Shown one piece after another: positions 9,446-17,942 of a stretch of DNA of 64,000 nt. The translations under genes were made by a program, and so were the position numbers. The notes below the pieces were generated by a model. It did no database searches. It worked only from the letters and a program-made list of their open reading frames with translations, and was not told the origin of the DNA. Source of the stretch: Hahella ganghwensis DSM 17046. GTDB taxonomy: Bacteria > Pseudomonadota > Gammaproteobacteria > Pseudomonadales > Oleiphilaceae. The DNA is taken from positions 61,573 to 125,572 of the forward strand of contig NZ_AQXX01000131.1 of NCBI RefSeq assembly GCF_000376785.1, in the 5' to 3' direction. The number at the start of each line of letters is the position of its first letter. The stretch's first letter is position 1.

Positions 9446-9820
9446 CTAAACTGCCAGGGTCGCTTCAATTTCAATCTTTAATTCGGGGTCAAATAATTTT
9501 TCAACCTTGAGCAACGAACTGGCCGGGAGGTGAGCCCCATAAACCGCCAACAGTGTCTTGCGCAGTTCATCCAGATGTTCCAGCTCAGTCACAAATACAG
9601 TTACTTTAATCAAATGCTCCAGCCCTCGTCCCTCTGCCGCAGCAATGGTATCAATTTGTCGAAAAATGACACTGGCCTGATGGGCGATTGAGGAATGATG
9701 CGCCTCCGTACCAAATGCCGTCAGCCCTGACAGAAACAGGGTATTACCATGTTTCACTGCGTGCACGTAGGGCCCAACTGGAGCTTCCAATCCTTCATAG
9801 TTGATTCTCCGCAGTTCCAT
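9446..9820 (-). CDS. RidA family protein (YjgF/UK114)
   Basis: 124 residues, the usual length of the family. RidA proteins hydrolyse reactive enamine/imine intermediates to ketones. The hydrophobic core LFLSGLTAFG, the central VKVTVFVTELEHLDELRKTL region and the C-terminal KIEIEATLAV strand are recognisable. The canonical Arg-containing segment near residue 105 reads LPASSLLKVEKL and lacks the usual Arg, so it may belong to a non-RidA subgroup. It overlaps the DUF2798 gene by 26 bases and is the last gene of a LysR-divergent operon. The start follows AAGGAAACAGACT. Confidence 0.85.
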   Translation of the reverse strand: MELRRINYEGLEAPVGPYVHAVKHGNTLFLSGLTAFGTEAHHSSIAHQASVIFRQIDTIAAAEGRGLEHLIKVTVFVTELEHLDELRKTLLAVYGAHLPASSLLKVEKLFDPELKIEIEATLAV

Positions 9821-10061
9821 AGTCTGTTTCCTTCTGTTTATTTTGATTTTCGATAACCCAGGTGGTTACCTGATGAATTCGGGGACCGAATATGTAGGAA
9901 ATGGTGGCAGCCGCCGGCCAGGCAGTGATGAAAGCAGTCCCCCATTTCATGAGAAATCCATCGACAACCCCAAGATTGATCCAGGTCACCCAGGCTGTCA
10001 TCAACAGGGACAGGACCAGCGACATAAACAAAGAAAAGAAAAAACGATAGCGAGTGCTCAT
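9795..10061 (-). CDS. DUF2798 small membrane protein
   Basis: 88 residues with two hydrophobic helices (about 8-32 and 42-66) and a charged C-terminus. The pattern (RYRFFFSLFMSL...W..NLG...FL..W..AF...WP.A) is that of DUF2798. The function of the family is unknown. It shares a four-base ATGA overlap with the upstream monooxygenase gene and overlaps RidA downstream, so the three are co-expressed. Confidence 0.8.
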   Translation of the reverse strand: MSTRYRFFFSLFMSLVLSLLMTAWVTWINLGVVDGFLMKWGTAFITAWPAAATISYIFGPRIHQVTTWVIENQNKQKETDYGTAENQL

Positions 10062-10357
10062 AAGCAGACCTCCTCCAACGCGTCCAGTTTTGTCACCTTC
10101 AGGACATCCGTCAGGCCAAGTCCGAAATACCGCTTGGTATGCGGAGCATCCAAATGAGCCTGTAACCCTTCCTCTCCATTCCAGACTTCCCAGAGCCAGA
10201 AATCACCGGGGTGCTCCCGATCTTCCAGGAAGCGAAACTCAATACACCCTGGCTCCTCACGGGTGTGTTGCTGCAACAGTTTCAGTTCACTGCGTGCCAC
10301 ATTGAGTTGATGAAAGTTGATCACGCGTATGTGGGCAGTCAGGTAGTAGGCGGTCAT
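10058..10357 (-). CDS. Antibiotic biosynthesis monooxygenase (ABM/YgiN-like) domain protein
   Basis: 99 residues from ATG 10357, preceded by GGAGA; an in-frame extension to 10426 is less likely because it has no better site. The fold is a dimeric ferredoxin-like barrel seen in quinol monooxygenases and polyketide oxidases (HTREEPGCIEFRFLEDREHPGDFWLWEVW). It is first in the operon with DUF2798 and RidA. Its promoter faces the LysR gene at 10493. The substrate is unknown; a detoxification or aromatic-oxidation role is inferred only. Confidence 0.85.
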   Translation of the reverse strand: MTAYYLTAHIRVINFHQLNVARSELKLLQQHTREEPGCIEFRFLEDREHPGDFWLWEVWNGEEGLQAHLDAPHTKRYFGLGLTDVLKVTKLDALEEVCL

Positions 10358-10492
10358 GGTTTCTCCCATGGATGTCAATTTCAGAGTTCGTTCCACCGGT
10401 GTTTTAAACAACGAGTGTACAAACAAAGACTACCACCCTATTATTTATGCAAGAATAGCCATTTCCTTAAACCTATTTTACATATTTGCAAA
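10358..10492. promoter_or_regulatory. Divergent promoter region between monooxygenase operon and LysR gene
   Basis: A 135-bp A+T-rich spacer separates the two start codons, the classic arrangement in which a LysR regulator controls itself and the opposite operon. I could not pick a single convincing T-N11-A palindrome. Confidence 0.4.
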
Positions 10493-11392
10493 ATGCTTGA
10501 TGAACTGAAGATTTTTATCGTGACGGCAGAGGAAGGCAGCCTGACCGCGGCGGCGGCCAAAATGAATATGACTGTAGCCACAGTTTCACGCAGACTCAGC
10601 AGCCTGGAGGAACACCTGAAGTGTCGCTTATTACATCGGTCTCCCCGTGGCTTAAGCATGACTCAGGAGGGGCAGACTTACTTCAACGAGTGCGCGGAGT
10701 TCATCAGATCTCTCGATCAGCGCATGGAAAGCCTTAACGATACGCTCAACAGTCTGGCAGGTCCGCTGAGAATTCTGGCACCGACCAATTTTGCTGTAGG
10801 GCCCCTGGACAACTTCTGGCACGAGTTCATCCAGGAATACCCGGAAATTGAACTCTCCATGGAATTAAGCAACGATTTCGTGGACATTAAACACGCACAG
10901 GCAGATGTTGCTATACGAATCGGACAGCAACCAGACTCAGCACTCATCCAGAAGACTCTTGGATATATCAATACGATACTGGTCGCTGCCCCTGAGGAGA
11001 TTCACTTACAGACGCCCCCTAAATCAATTAACGAATTAGAAAACCGGCAAACTGTCGCAACACACATACTCAATCATTGGGAGTTGGTTCACCGGAATGG
11101 ACAGCAGACCGTATTGAAGAAACCCCACCGCTATATCTCCAACGACCTTTCCATGGTGATTAATATCGTTAAAGCAGGAGGTGGAATAACGCTGCTGCCG
11201 CTCAGTGCCGTCTATGATGATCTGCAATCAGGCAAACTGGTGTGGGTCATGCCCGAATGGCAAGGGCAGGAAAGACACTTCTCTCTCGTCTGGCCCTACC
11301 GGCGCGCCGTATCTGTCAGGGCCAAAGCTTTCATCTCTGCCTTAACCAGATTTCTTCACAGCCAACCCTGGTTTAACGCTCCCGGTATGTAG
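10493..11392 (+). CDS. LysR-family transcriptional regulator
   Basis: 299 residues from ATG 10493; the reading frame is open far upstream but the family start is at MLDELKIF. The winged helix-turn-helix occupies residues 1-60 (LTAAAAKMNMTVATVSRRLSSLE). The co-inducer-binding domain (about 88-295) has the usual GPLRILAPTNFAVG and GGGITLLP strands. It most resembles the CrgA/AaeR type with SRRLSSLEEHL. It probably controls the divergent monooxygenase-DUF2798-RidA operon. Confidence 0.92.
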   Translation: MLDELKIFIVTAEEGSLTAAAAKMNMTVATVSRRLSSLEEHLKCRLLHRSPRGLSMTQEGQTYFNECAEFIRSLDQRMESLNDTLNSLAGPLRILAPTNFAVGPLDNFWHEFIQEYPEIELSMELSNDFVDIKHAQADVAIRIGQQPDSALIQKTLGYINTILVAAPEEIHLQTPPKSINELENRQTVATHILNHWELVHRNGQQTVLKKPHRYISNDLSMVINIVKAGGGITLLPLSAVYDDLQSGKLVWVMPEWQGQERHFSLVWPYRRAVSVRAKAFISALTRFLHSQPWFNAPGM

Positions 11393-11612
11393 CCAGCTGA
11401 TTCAAATAACCGGAGAACAGTTCGCCAGCGCGGAAAGACCAATTTCACGAGAGCAGCCTTTACCTGGATTTCTTTGAGCACTTCCAACAGTGGCAATAGT
11501 AAATTGGGTGACCGCCAGATGACCTAACGGTAACCCTGCACCAATCAGAACAGGTTGTCGTTGTCTTCGGGTTCAGGTTAAATGGGGATTTAGGGATATT
11601 CGGCACAACCGG
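11393..11612. other. Intergenic region with possible gene remnant
   Basis: No intact gene is present. On the minus strand a stop-bounded frame of about 55 codons reads RQPVLIGAGLPLGHLAVTQF and ends in LSALANCSPVI. It has no start or ribosome site and might be a relic; its family is not recognised. Confidence 0.25.
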
Positions 11613-12398
11613 ATGATGGAAAGCCACATACCACCTCTGAACTCTTCAGAGCTACTGACCACTCCCCGATACGGGGAAACGGAACAAAAGAACTTTTTTT
11701 ATTTCGCCCTCGCGGCGGCACTTTGCCTGCATATACCGTTATTTTATCTGTCATATCCAAAACCTCACCATGTTCAGCAGACGACAACTCTGCAAATCGA
11801 AGTGAATACGGCGGCTGTTGGAGAAATCCACTCAGAGGTGGCAGCAGATACATCGTCAAACCTATCAACAGAAACAGCCACAGAGGTACCCATAAAAAAC
11901 GCAGACAAAACGCAAGCCTCCGTAGCAGCCTCCTCTTCCTCAACAGAGGTTGTCAGCCCTTCCCCGATCGATAAAGAAAATACTCCTCCTTCGCAGGACC
12001 ATACCAATACTGAATCATCACCTTCCCAGCCAGAACTGGCGGCAGACAGCCAAAAACCTAAACCACATTCAGGGATATCTCTGCTGGAAAGCGCGCTATC
12101 TATTGCCAGAGAAACTACCGATGATGAAACAGAAACGGGCACCGAACGTTTTGACCGGCGCTTAACCCAGGCGATAAAAGATGCGGAAATCTATAATCAG
12201 CCGGGGACATACTCTAACAATCAGATCACCAGCTACACGGACCATACAGGCCGACAGTTTGTCAAAGTCGGTAACAGAGGTTGCTTTGAACTGGTCGACG
12301 GTGACATCGGCCTGCAGGAAGGTAAAGTGTGGTATTTTTCCGACGAATGTCCTGGCCAACAGGACAAGCCGGTAATTTCTTTCGAGCATATCAACTGA
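11613..12398 (+). CDS. TonB-like single-pass periplasmic protein, function unknown
   Basis: 261 residues (starts at 11613 and 11616 are equivalent). A short cytoplasmic N-terminus leads into one membrane helix (about 28-48, FFYFALAAALCLHIPLFYL). A long Ser/Thr/Glu/Pro-rich linker (about 60-165) and a compact C-terminal domain (about 170-261) with two Cys (GNRGCFELVD, FSDECPG) follow. The architecture resembles TonB/TolA-type spanning proteins, but the C-terminal domain is not a TonB domain that I recognise. It stands alone. The protein at 56048-57196 has the same anchor-linker-domain plan without obvious homology. Confidence 0.65.
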   Translation: MMESHIPPLNSSELLTTPRYGETEQKNFFYFALAAALCLHIPLFYLSYPKPHHVQQTTTLQIEVNTAAVGEIHSEVAADTSSNLSTETATEVPIKNADKTQASVAASSSSTEVVSPSPIDKENTPPSQDHTNTESSPSQPELAADSQKPKPHSGISLLESALSIARETTDDETETGTERFDRRLTQAIKDAEIYNQPGTYSNNQITSYTDHTGRQFVKVGNRGCFELVDGDIGLQEGKVWYFSDECPGQQDKPVISFEHIN

Positions 12399-12450
12399 CG
12401 ACATGCCTCAGCGGCACAATGTGCCATCGGTCTGGATGACAATGGACCGT

Positions 12451-12797
12451 CTATTGGTAAGCCGAGATTATCGCTGCAATACTGCCATCTTCAATACGCT
12501 GATCAATCAGACGATTGATGCTCTCAAGCAGGACAACACAGGATGATTCCCGCGATATAGATAGATGTACCGAATTCACGCTGACGGGGTTTCAAAACGG
12601 ATACCAGGTCCTCATAACCCAGCATTCTGATTTTCAGATTCCCACTGTACAGGGGAAGAATCATCAAATTTCTGGCAAAGGCTGATGCCGGCCGGGATAA
12701 CGCCTTTCCGGCCAATCAGGTCGGAAAGGGTCTGATACCGAAACTCCTCTCCCTTTCTGACATAGACAGGCACTTCATCCTGTGAAAGTCCAAGTCA
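12451..12797 (-). pseudogene. Decayed amino-acid-type ABC substrate-binding protein (SBP_bac_3), C-terminal fragment
   Basis: Reading the minus strand in successive frames gives pieces of the family-3 binding-protein C-terminus: VPVYVRKGEEFRYQTLSDLI and a following IPAGISLCQKFDDSS in one frame, a middle piece LGYEDLVSVLKPRQREFG in a second, and LLESINRLIDQRIEDGSIAA then IISAYQ-stop in a third. The last piece matches the typical final helix of such proteins (N..L..L..DG....I...Y). At least two frameshifts and the loss of the N-terminal half make it non-functional. It lies directly downstream of aidB on the same strand. Confidence 0.7.
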
Positions 12798-12812
12798 ACA
12801 TTCACATAGGAA

Positions 12813-14489
12813 TTATTGACCAACCTGTGGCATAGCACGCTGCAGAACTGTTTCCAGCTCAACATTCTGGTCAAGCGTGCCATACATATGCCCCCCTTCC
12901 CCCAGACGACTGTGAACAAAGGCCTGAGCCACCTCCGGAATGGAGTACTGAATCAAGGTGGCGCTCTGCCACAACAGGGCTGCGGATTCTACAACCCGTC
13001 TGAGCTGGGATTCCTGTAATTCATGCCCGGCAAGTCTTTGCTTGAGGGTATGCAATCTGGTATCGAACAGATCAAAGTGGCCTTTTGCTTTTTCCAATTC
13101 CTGGATTAGTGCATCCGCCACCCGAGGCTCACGTTCTATCGCCCGCGCCACATCCAGACATTGCACATTGCCCGATCCTTCCCAAATAGCATTAATCGGC
13201 GATTCCCGATAAAGCCGGGCCAGGACATTGTCCTCAACCACAGCCACACCACCAATGCATTCCATGGATTCATAGGTGTGTTGGGCAGCCCGTTTGCAGA
13301 TCCAGTATTTCCCAATCGCCGTGCCAATACGGACAAGCAGTTGCTCAGATTCCTCTTTCGCATGATCCAGTGCATAAGCCAGACGCATACTGATTGCCAG
13401 CGCAGCCTCAGACTCAATAGCCAGATCAGCCAGGACATTCTGCATCAGAGGTTGCTGGTGCAGGTTTCTACCAAAGACTTCACGACCACTGGTGTGGTGA
13501 AGAGCCTGTGCTGAGGCTAATCCCATTATGGCGGATGAGCCAACCATACAGTCAAACCGAGTCATGGCGACCATTTCCAGAATGGTGCGGACTCCCCTCC
13601 CCTCCTCACCAATCATCCAGGCAAAGGCTCCCCGGTACTCAACTTCCGAAGAGGCATTGGAAACGTTCCCCATTTTGTCTTTGAGGCGCTGTATGTACAT
13701 GGCATTCTTTGAACCGTCCGGACGCCAGCGGGGAAGCAGAAAGCAGGATAATCCGTTATCAGTCTGCGCGAGTACCAGAAAGGCATCACACATCGGCGCT
13801 GAACAGAACCATTTATGCCCGACAATCTCATAGGCTTGTCCAGGTCCGGGCTGGCCCAACGGGTAGGCGCGGGTAGTATTGGCCCGGACATCCGACCCCC
13901 CCTGTTTCTCGGTCATCGCCATCCCGATAGTGACCCCCTCCTTTTCATAAAAAGGAATATTACGGCCGTCATAAACGTTCGCCGTAATCCGCGGCAACCA
14001 TTCTCTGGCAATATCTGGCTGGTGTTGCAACGCCGGCACGCTGGCGAAAGTCATCGTCAGAGGACAACCACTTCCCGGGTCCGCCTGGCTGTGCAGATAT
14101 TCTATTCCAGCTCTCACCACATGAGCCCCCAGGCCAGGCTGAGTCCATGGCAGGCTGTGGTGGCCAGCCTGAATGGCTGACTGCATCAATTGATGATAGG
14201 CAGGGTGGTAATTCACCTGATCAATCCGATGACCAAATCGGTTATGGGTTTGAAACTCCGGCTTATGCTTGTTCGCATCAAACCCGGCGCGAAGAAGTTC
14301 ATGACCGGCTTTATGCCCATAGTCCGCAAGTCTATCCTTGCCCCAACTGCCGCCAAACTGGTCAACATAGCTCTGTAGAACGCTATCAGCGGTATAGGCG
14401 TTGTAGTCTTCCAAAGCTGTCGGCTGGTTGAAAACATCATGAGTTTCAGCAATCCGGCAGTCGCCTGACACAAAGTAGTTGCCTGACAT
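12813..14489 (-). CDS. aidB: Acyl-CoA dehydrogenase family protein AidB
   Basis: 558 residues, the AidB length. Recognisable segments are MAMTEKQGGSDVRANTTRA (about 190-208, flavin contact), YEIVGHKWFCSAPMCDAFLV, LKDKMGNVSNASSEVEY and the late SPINAIWEGSGNVQCLDVARA. AidB is an FAD flavoprotein of the adaptive response to alkylation damage; it binds DNA in E. coli, and catalytic activity with isovaleryl-CoA is weak. The gene lies downstream of the cytosine deaminase gene on the same strand, 261 bp away. No Ada box was identified. Confidence 0.9.
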   Translation of the reverse strand: MSGNYFVSGDCRIAETHDVFNQPTALEDYNAYTADSVLQSYVDQFGGSWGKDRLADYGHKAGHELLRAGFDANKHKPEFQTHNRFGHRIDQVNYHPAYHQLMQSAIQAGHHSLPWTQPGLGAHVVRAGIEYLHSQADPGSGCPLTMTFASVPALQHQPDIAREWLPRITANVYDGRNIPFYEKEGVTIGMAMTEKQGGSDVRANTTRAYPLGQPGPGQAYEIVGHKWFCSAPMCDAFLVLAQTDNGLSCFLLPRWRPDGSKNAMYIQRLKDKMGNVSNASSEVEYRGAFAWMIGEEGRGVRTILEMVAMTRFDCMVGSSAIMGLASAQALHHTSGREVFGRNLHQQPLMQNVLADLAIESEAALAISMRLAYALDHAKEESEQLLVRIGTAIGKYWICKRAAQHTYESMECIGGVAVVEDNVLARLYRESPINAIWEGSGNVQCLDVARAIEREPRVADALIQELEKAKGHFDLFDTRLHTLKQRLAGHELQESQLRRVVESAALLWQSATLIQYSIPEVAQAFVHSRLGEGGHMYGTLDQNVELETVLQRAMPQVGQ

Positions 14490-14626
14490 AAATATGCTCG
14501 CTCGGTTATCTCCTCAATTTCCAGCCATTATAGACTTGCCATCACAATAATTGAATATCAATTCACTTTTTAACCTGCCTTCCCCAGCAGGAAGAGGCCT
14601 ACCATAGCGAGAGTCAGGGAAAATAC

Positions 14627-14671
14627 GGTGGAATTTAGTGCGGAGGTGGAAATTAGTGCGGAGGCGGAATT
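14627..14671. repeat. 18-bp tandem repeat, 2.5 copies
   Basis: Units at 14627-14644 and 14645-14662 differ at two bases (GGTGGAATTTAGTGCGGA form), followed by a half unit 14663-14671. A hairpin CTCTGCCA/TGGCAGAG (14673-14680 with 14700-14707) abuts it. The tract lies between the deaminase stop and the aidB start. Confidence 0.7.
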
Positions 14672-14750
14672 GCTCTGCCAATTGCCGAGACAGCTTTGCT
14701 GGCAGAGCCTCAGTCTCAATACATGGGAGACATGCTTTAGTCTACTTTAG

Positions 14751-15188
14751 TTATTCCCCAATATCCTCATTCCATAGCTCCGGAGATTTCTCAATCAACT
14801 CATTCATCAGGCCAATACAGTCTTCATTCTGCAGTACAGAGACTTCCACTCCCCTGGAGCGCAATAGTTCTTCTTCCCCCATAAAAGTCTTGTTTTCGCC
14901 GACAATCACTTTGGGAATACCGTAGAGCAAAATAGCCCCGGAACACATGGGGCAAGGTGATAGTGTTGTGTACAGTGTGCATTCCTGATAGACCTTCGCC
15001 GGAAGCCGACCGGCATTTTCAAAAGCGTCCATTTCACCGTGCAGCACCACACTTCCCTGCTGAACCCTGCGATTATGGCCACGACCAATGATTTTTCCCT
15101 CATGGACGATGACAGAGCCTATAGGAATACCTCCCTCTTCGAGCCCTTTCCGGGCCTCATCAATTGCCGCCTGCATGAATGGGTCCAT
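14751..15188 (-). CDS. Cytosine/nucleoside deaminase of the yeast Fcy1 type
   Basis: 145 residues from ATG 15188, preceded by AGGAG at 8 bases. It is a zinc-dependent CDA-fold deaminase: H50-G-E52 supplies the first ligand and the proton shuttle, and PCPMC gives C79 and C82. Similarity to yeast cytosine deaminase Fcy1 (from memory) runs the whole length: EGGIPIG, GRGHN.R.Q.GS..LHGE, TLYTTLSPC.MC.GAI..YGIP, VGEN and the C-terminal W.EDIGE. The likely reaction is cytosine to uracil plus ammonia in the cytoplasm, feeding uracil to the upp/urc genes 8-12 kb away. Guanine deaminase or an orphan nucleoside deaminase cannot be excluded. Confidence 0.85.
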   Translation of the reverse strand: MDPFMQAAIDEARKGLEEGGIPIGSVIVHEGKIIGRGHNRRVQQGSVVLHGEMDAFENAGRLPAKVYQECTLYTTLSPCPMCSGAILLYGIPKVIVGENKTFMGEEELLRSRGVEVSVLQNEDCIGLMNELIEKSPELWNEDIGE

Positions 15189-15501
15189 AGAATTTCTCCT
15201 GCTATCTGAAAATGTAGCGGTACTGAAAACACCGACCGCTAAAAAAGAATGGCAATAAAAAACCTGCCAACATTCAGTTGAAGTCAAAAACAAGGCTGAA
15301 AGTTGCAGGCACTTTTCTGACTTTAGCCCTATTCGACATTAAAACAAAGGATGATTTTTCGCGCTCCGCTTCGTATGCTTGGAAGCAGTCATTCCGCTAT
15401 ATTCGTCTCCTCAGGTAGAGAGGGAGACCAATCACGTGGGCTGGCTATGTGCTCTACAGTTACCCTAGGCTCTACACTTACCATGGACAGCTAGATATCC
15501 C
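15189..15501. other. Intergenic region, no gene seen
   Basis: 313 bases separate the divergent deaminase and YheT genes. They should contain both promoters. No repeat, hairpin or short gene stands out. Confidence 0.5.
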
Positions 15502-16512
15502 ATGCCATTTTCCCCCTCCCCCTGGTTACGAAATGCTCACTTGCAAACAATGTGGGCTCCCCTGTTCCGCAAAACACCTTTATTGCAGCGTTCGAGAGAG
15601 CGCCTGACTTTACCCGACACCGATTTTCTCGATCTTGACTGGTTTAATTCAGCCTCTGGTCCGAACGCCGGTGATATAGATCACCGCCCTCTTGCCGTTC
15701 TGTTTCATGGACTGACCGGCTCAAGCAACAGCCCCTATATCCTTGGCCTGCAGCAAGCATTAAGCGAACAGAACTGGTGCTCTGTTGCCGTTAACTTCCG
15801 GGGGTGCTCTGGTCGTCCCAACCGCCTTCCCCGGGCCTACCACTCAGGAGAAACCGGGGACATTCATTTTGTGTTGAGTACTTTGAGACACCGCTTTCCC
15901 ACTCGTCAGATTATTGCAGTCGGTTATTCCCTGGGAGGAAATGCCCTGTGCAAATGGCTGGGGGAGCAAGGAGAGCAAGCCTGTATCAATGCTGCCATAG
16001 TGGTTTCAGCCCCGTATCAGTTAGCCAGATGCGCAACCCAATTGGACCGGGGATTCTCTAAAGTCTATCGCACGCGTCTGATACAGGAATTGACAAGCAG
16101 CATCGAACAGAAGAAAAACCTGTTTCTGCATACCGGGCAACATCATTACTGGAAAGCCCTGGACGACCTTGGCCCCTTATCAGATCTGAAAAGTTTCTGG
16201 CAGTTTGATAACCAGGTGGTGGCACCACTGCACGGATTTGTTTCAGCAGAGGATTACTACGAGCGCTCAAGTGCCCGGCAGTATGTCCCCTACATTGCAA
16301 CGCCAACGCTCCTGATTCATGCTATGGATGACCCGTTTATGCCCAACGATGTGGCGCCAACTTCCGACGAGTGTCCCGATAGCGTCACTCTCGTGCTGAC
16401 TAAGAGTGGTGGTCACGTGGGTTTTGTGACAGGAAGTTGGATTCCCTGGAAAACCGAGTTTTGGCTTGAGCAGTATATTCCTGCCTGGCTGGCAGGAATG
16501 ATTAAAAGCTAA
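15502..16512 (+). CDS. YheT-family alpha/beta hydrolase
   Basis: 336 residues, typical YheT length. The opening NAHLQTMWAPLFR is the family hallmark. The oxyanion region VLFHGLTGSSNSPYILGL and NFRGCSGRPNRLPRAYHSG follow, and the nucleophile elbow is GYSLGGNALCKWLGE (Ser near 152). The acid/His pair is probably in AMDDPFMP and SGGHVGFV. The family is related to yeast Eht1/ABHD1-3 proteins and has an uncertain esterase/acyltransferase role. It is convergent with the glyoxalase gene. Confidence 0.92.
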   Translation: MPFSPSPWLRNAHLQTMWAPLFRKTPLLQRSRERLTLPDTDFLDLDWFNSASGPNAGDIDHRPLAVLFHGLTGSSNSPYILGLQQALSEQNWCSVAVNFRGCSGRPNRLPRAYHSGETGDIHFVLSTLRHRFPTRQIIAVGYSLGGNALCKWLGEQGEQACINAAIVVSAPYQLARCATQLDRGFSKVYRTRLIQELTSSIEQKKNLFLHTGQHHYWKALDDLGPLSDLKSFWQFDNQVVAPLHGFVSAEDYYERSSARQYVPYIATPTLLIHAMDDPFMPNDVAPTSDECPDSVTLVLTKSGGHVGFVTGSWIPWKTEFWLEQYIPAWLAGMIKS

Positions 16513-16540
16513 ACGATACAGAACCTGGCCAGCGACCCCG

Positions 16541-16981
16541 TTACCAAGAACCAAAGTTCTCCATAGATGCCCATGGCTCCATCGGGGCCAGAGGTTCACC
16601 TTTCTGCAACAGCTCAATTGAGATGTTATCCGGCGACCTGACAAACGCCATATAACCGTCCCGGGGTGGACGATTGATTATCACTCCCTTGTCCATCAGT
16701 CTCTGACAGATGTCGTATATGTTCTCTACGCGATATGCCAGATGCCCGAAGTTGCGACCACCGGTGTATTCTTCCGGATCCCAGTTGTAAGTTAGCTCGA
16801 CCAAAGGCGCCTTGTTCTCCCGAGCCCGATCTTCATCTCCGGGGGCAGCCAGAAATACCAGAGTAAAGCGGCCTTTTTCGCTATCTTTGCGGGAGATTTC
16901 CACCAACCCCAGTTTTTGACAATAAAAATCCAGGGAGGCATCCAAATCAGATACTCTCACCATGGTATGTAAATATTCCAT
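16541..16981 (-). CDS. Lactoylglutathione lyase (glyoxalase I) family
   Basis: 146 residues from ATG 16981, preceded by GGAG at 6 bases; a longer frame to 17020 lacks support. All four metal ligands of glyoxalase I are in place: H5 ([10 protein letters not shown]), E62 (LVELTYNWD), H80 (FGHLAYRV) and E123 (SIELLQKG). The enzyme isomerises the hemithioacetal of methylglyoxal and glutathione. It is slightly longer than E. coli GloA at the C-terminus. No glyoxalase II gene lies nearby. Confidence 0.9.
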   Translation of the reverse strand: MEYLHTMVRVSDLDASLDFYCQKLGLVEISRKDSEKGRFTLVFLAAPGDEDRARENKAPLVELTYNWDPEEYTGGRNFGHLAYRVENIYDICQRLMDKGVIINRPPRDGYMAFVRSPDNISIELLQKGEPLAPMEPWASMENFGSW

Positions 16982-17130
16982 CAGAGACTCCATTTCAGTT
17001 TGCAAAGTGCCGTAGGCCAATTCATCGGCGACACCCTGGCATTATTTGATGATTCTATTGAGACAATCATCGACCAGCGTCTTTGAACCACCAGTGATAC
17101 ACAGGGTTATTTAACCCACTAAAAACAGAA

Positions 17131-17616
17131 CTAACAGTATGCCAAGGGCAATTCCATGCTGTCGATAACCCGCCGCAACACAAAACTTGAGTGGACGCCA
17201 CTGACGCCGGGTATACGAGTAATCTTGTTCAACAGGAACACATGATAGGCATCCATATCCGGTATGACGACTTTCAACATATAATCCGCATCCTGCCCGG
17301 TAATCAGGTAGCATTCCTGTACTTCCGACAACTCGGCCACACGACTTTCAAATTCCTCAAACCTCTCCGGTGTATGTCGATCCATACCGATCAGAATAAT
17401 AACGGTCAGCGCCAGTCCGAGTTTTTTTCGCTCCAGAACCGTCACCCGCTTCAGAATAATGCCGGCCTCTTCCAAAGCTTTCACCCGCCGCAGGCATGGT
17501 GAGGCGGATAATCCCACTTTCTCTGCGAGTTCCTGGTTCGACAACCCTCCATCTTTCTGCAACAGCTCAAGGATACGACGGTCAATTCGATCAATCTTAA
17601 CAAGCTTCTCTGACAT
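17131..17616 (-). CDS. Lrp/AsnC-family transcriptional regulator
   Basis: 161 residues, the Lrp length. The N-terminal HTH (DRIDRRILELLQKDGGLSNQ through LSASPCLRRVKALEEAG) is very close to Lrp. The C-terminal RAM ligand-binding domain (about 68-150) contains VQECYLITGQDADYMLKVV. It is divergent from leuA, suggesting control of leucine synthesis or of itself by an amino acid. Canonical Lrp is usually more strongly conserved, so this is probably a paralogous local regulator. Confidence 0.93.
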   Translation of the reverse strand: MSEKLVKIDRIDRRILELLQKDGGLSNQELAEKVGLSASPCLRRVKALEEAGIILKRVTVLERKKLGLALTVIILIGMDRHTPERFEEFESRVAELSEVQECYLITGQDADYMLKVVIPDMDAYHVFLLNKITRIPGVSGVHSSFVLRRVIDSMELPLAYC

Positions 17617-17942
17617 AGAGGTATTTTATTTCACCAAACAATATTTTCTAGCAATTTAATGCCAAATATAGTTCATTCATAACAAACTTCGCAAACACTT
17701 TGCGCAGCGGTTTTCTTACACTATGCCTCACACTCAAAAGGTGAACTGAATCTAGCGATCTGATTTACAGATCAGGTCATTAAGATCGTGCCACGGCCAA
17801 AAGCCCGATGCACACCGGCGTGCAGATTTGCCAAAAGCATCCCTGAACGACCGAGGGGCGGGATGGAGCACCACCCGCCTGACATACAACGCCAAAAATC
17901 GTCAAGAGACCCTAGTGAAAAGCAGCCATTAAGGAAATCGTC
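17617..17942. promoter_or_regulatory. lrp-leuA divergent intergenic region with leader hairpins
   Basis: 326 bp. The lrp-proximal half is A+T-rich and should hold both promoters. The leuA-proximal half contains a 5-bp hairpin (17809-17813 with 17820-17824) and a 6-bp G+C-rich hairpin (17857-17862 with 17874-17879). They could form a leader structure. No leucine-rich leader peptide was seen. Confidence 0.35.

Noticed and set aside
17617..17942. Leucine attenuator before leuA
   Set aside because: Hairpins are present but no leader peptide with clustered leucine codons or T-run terminator could be found.
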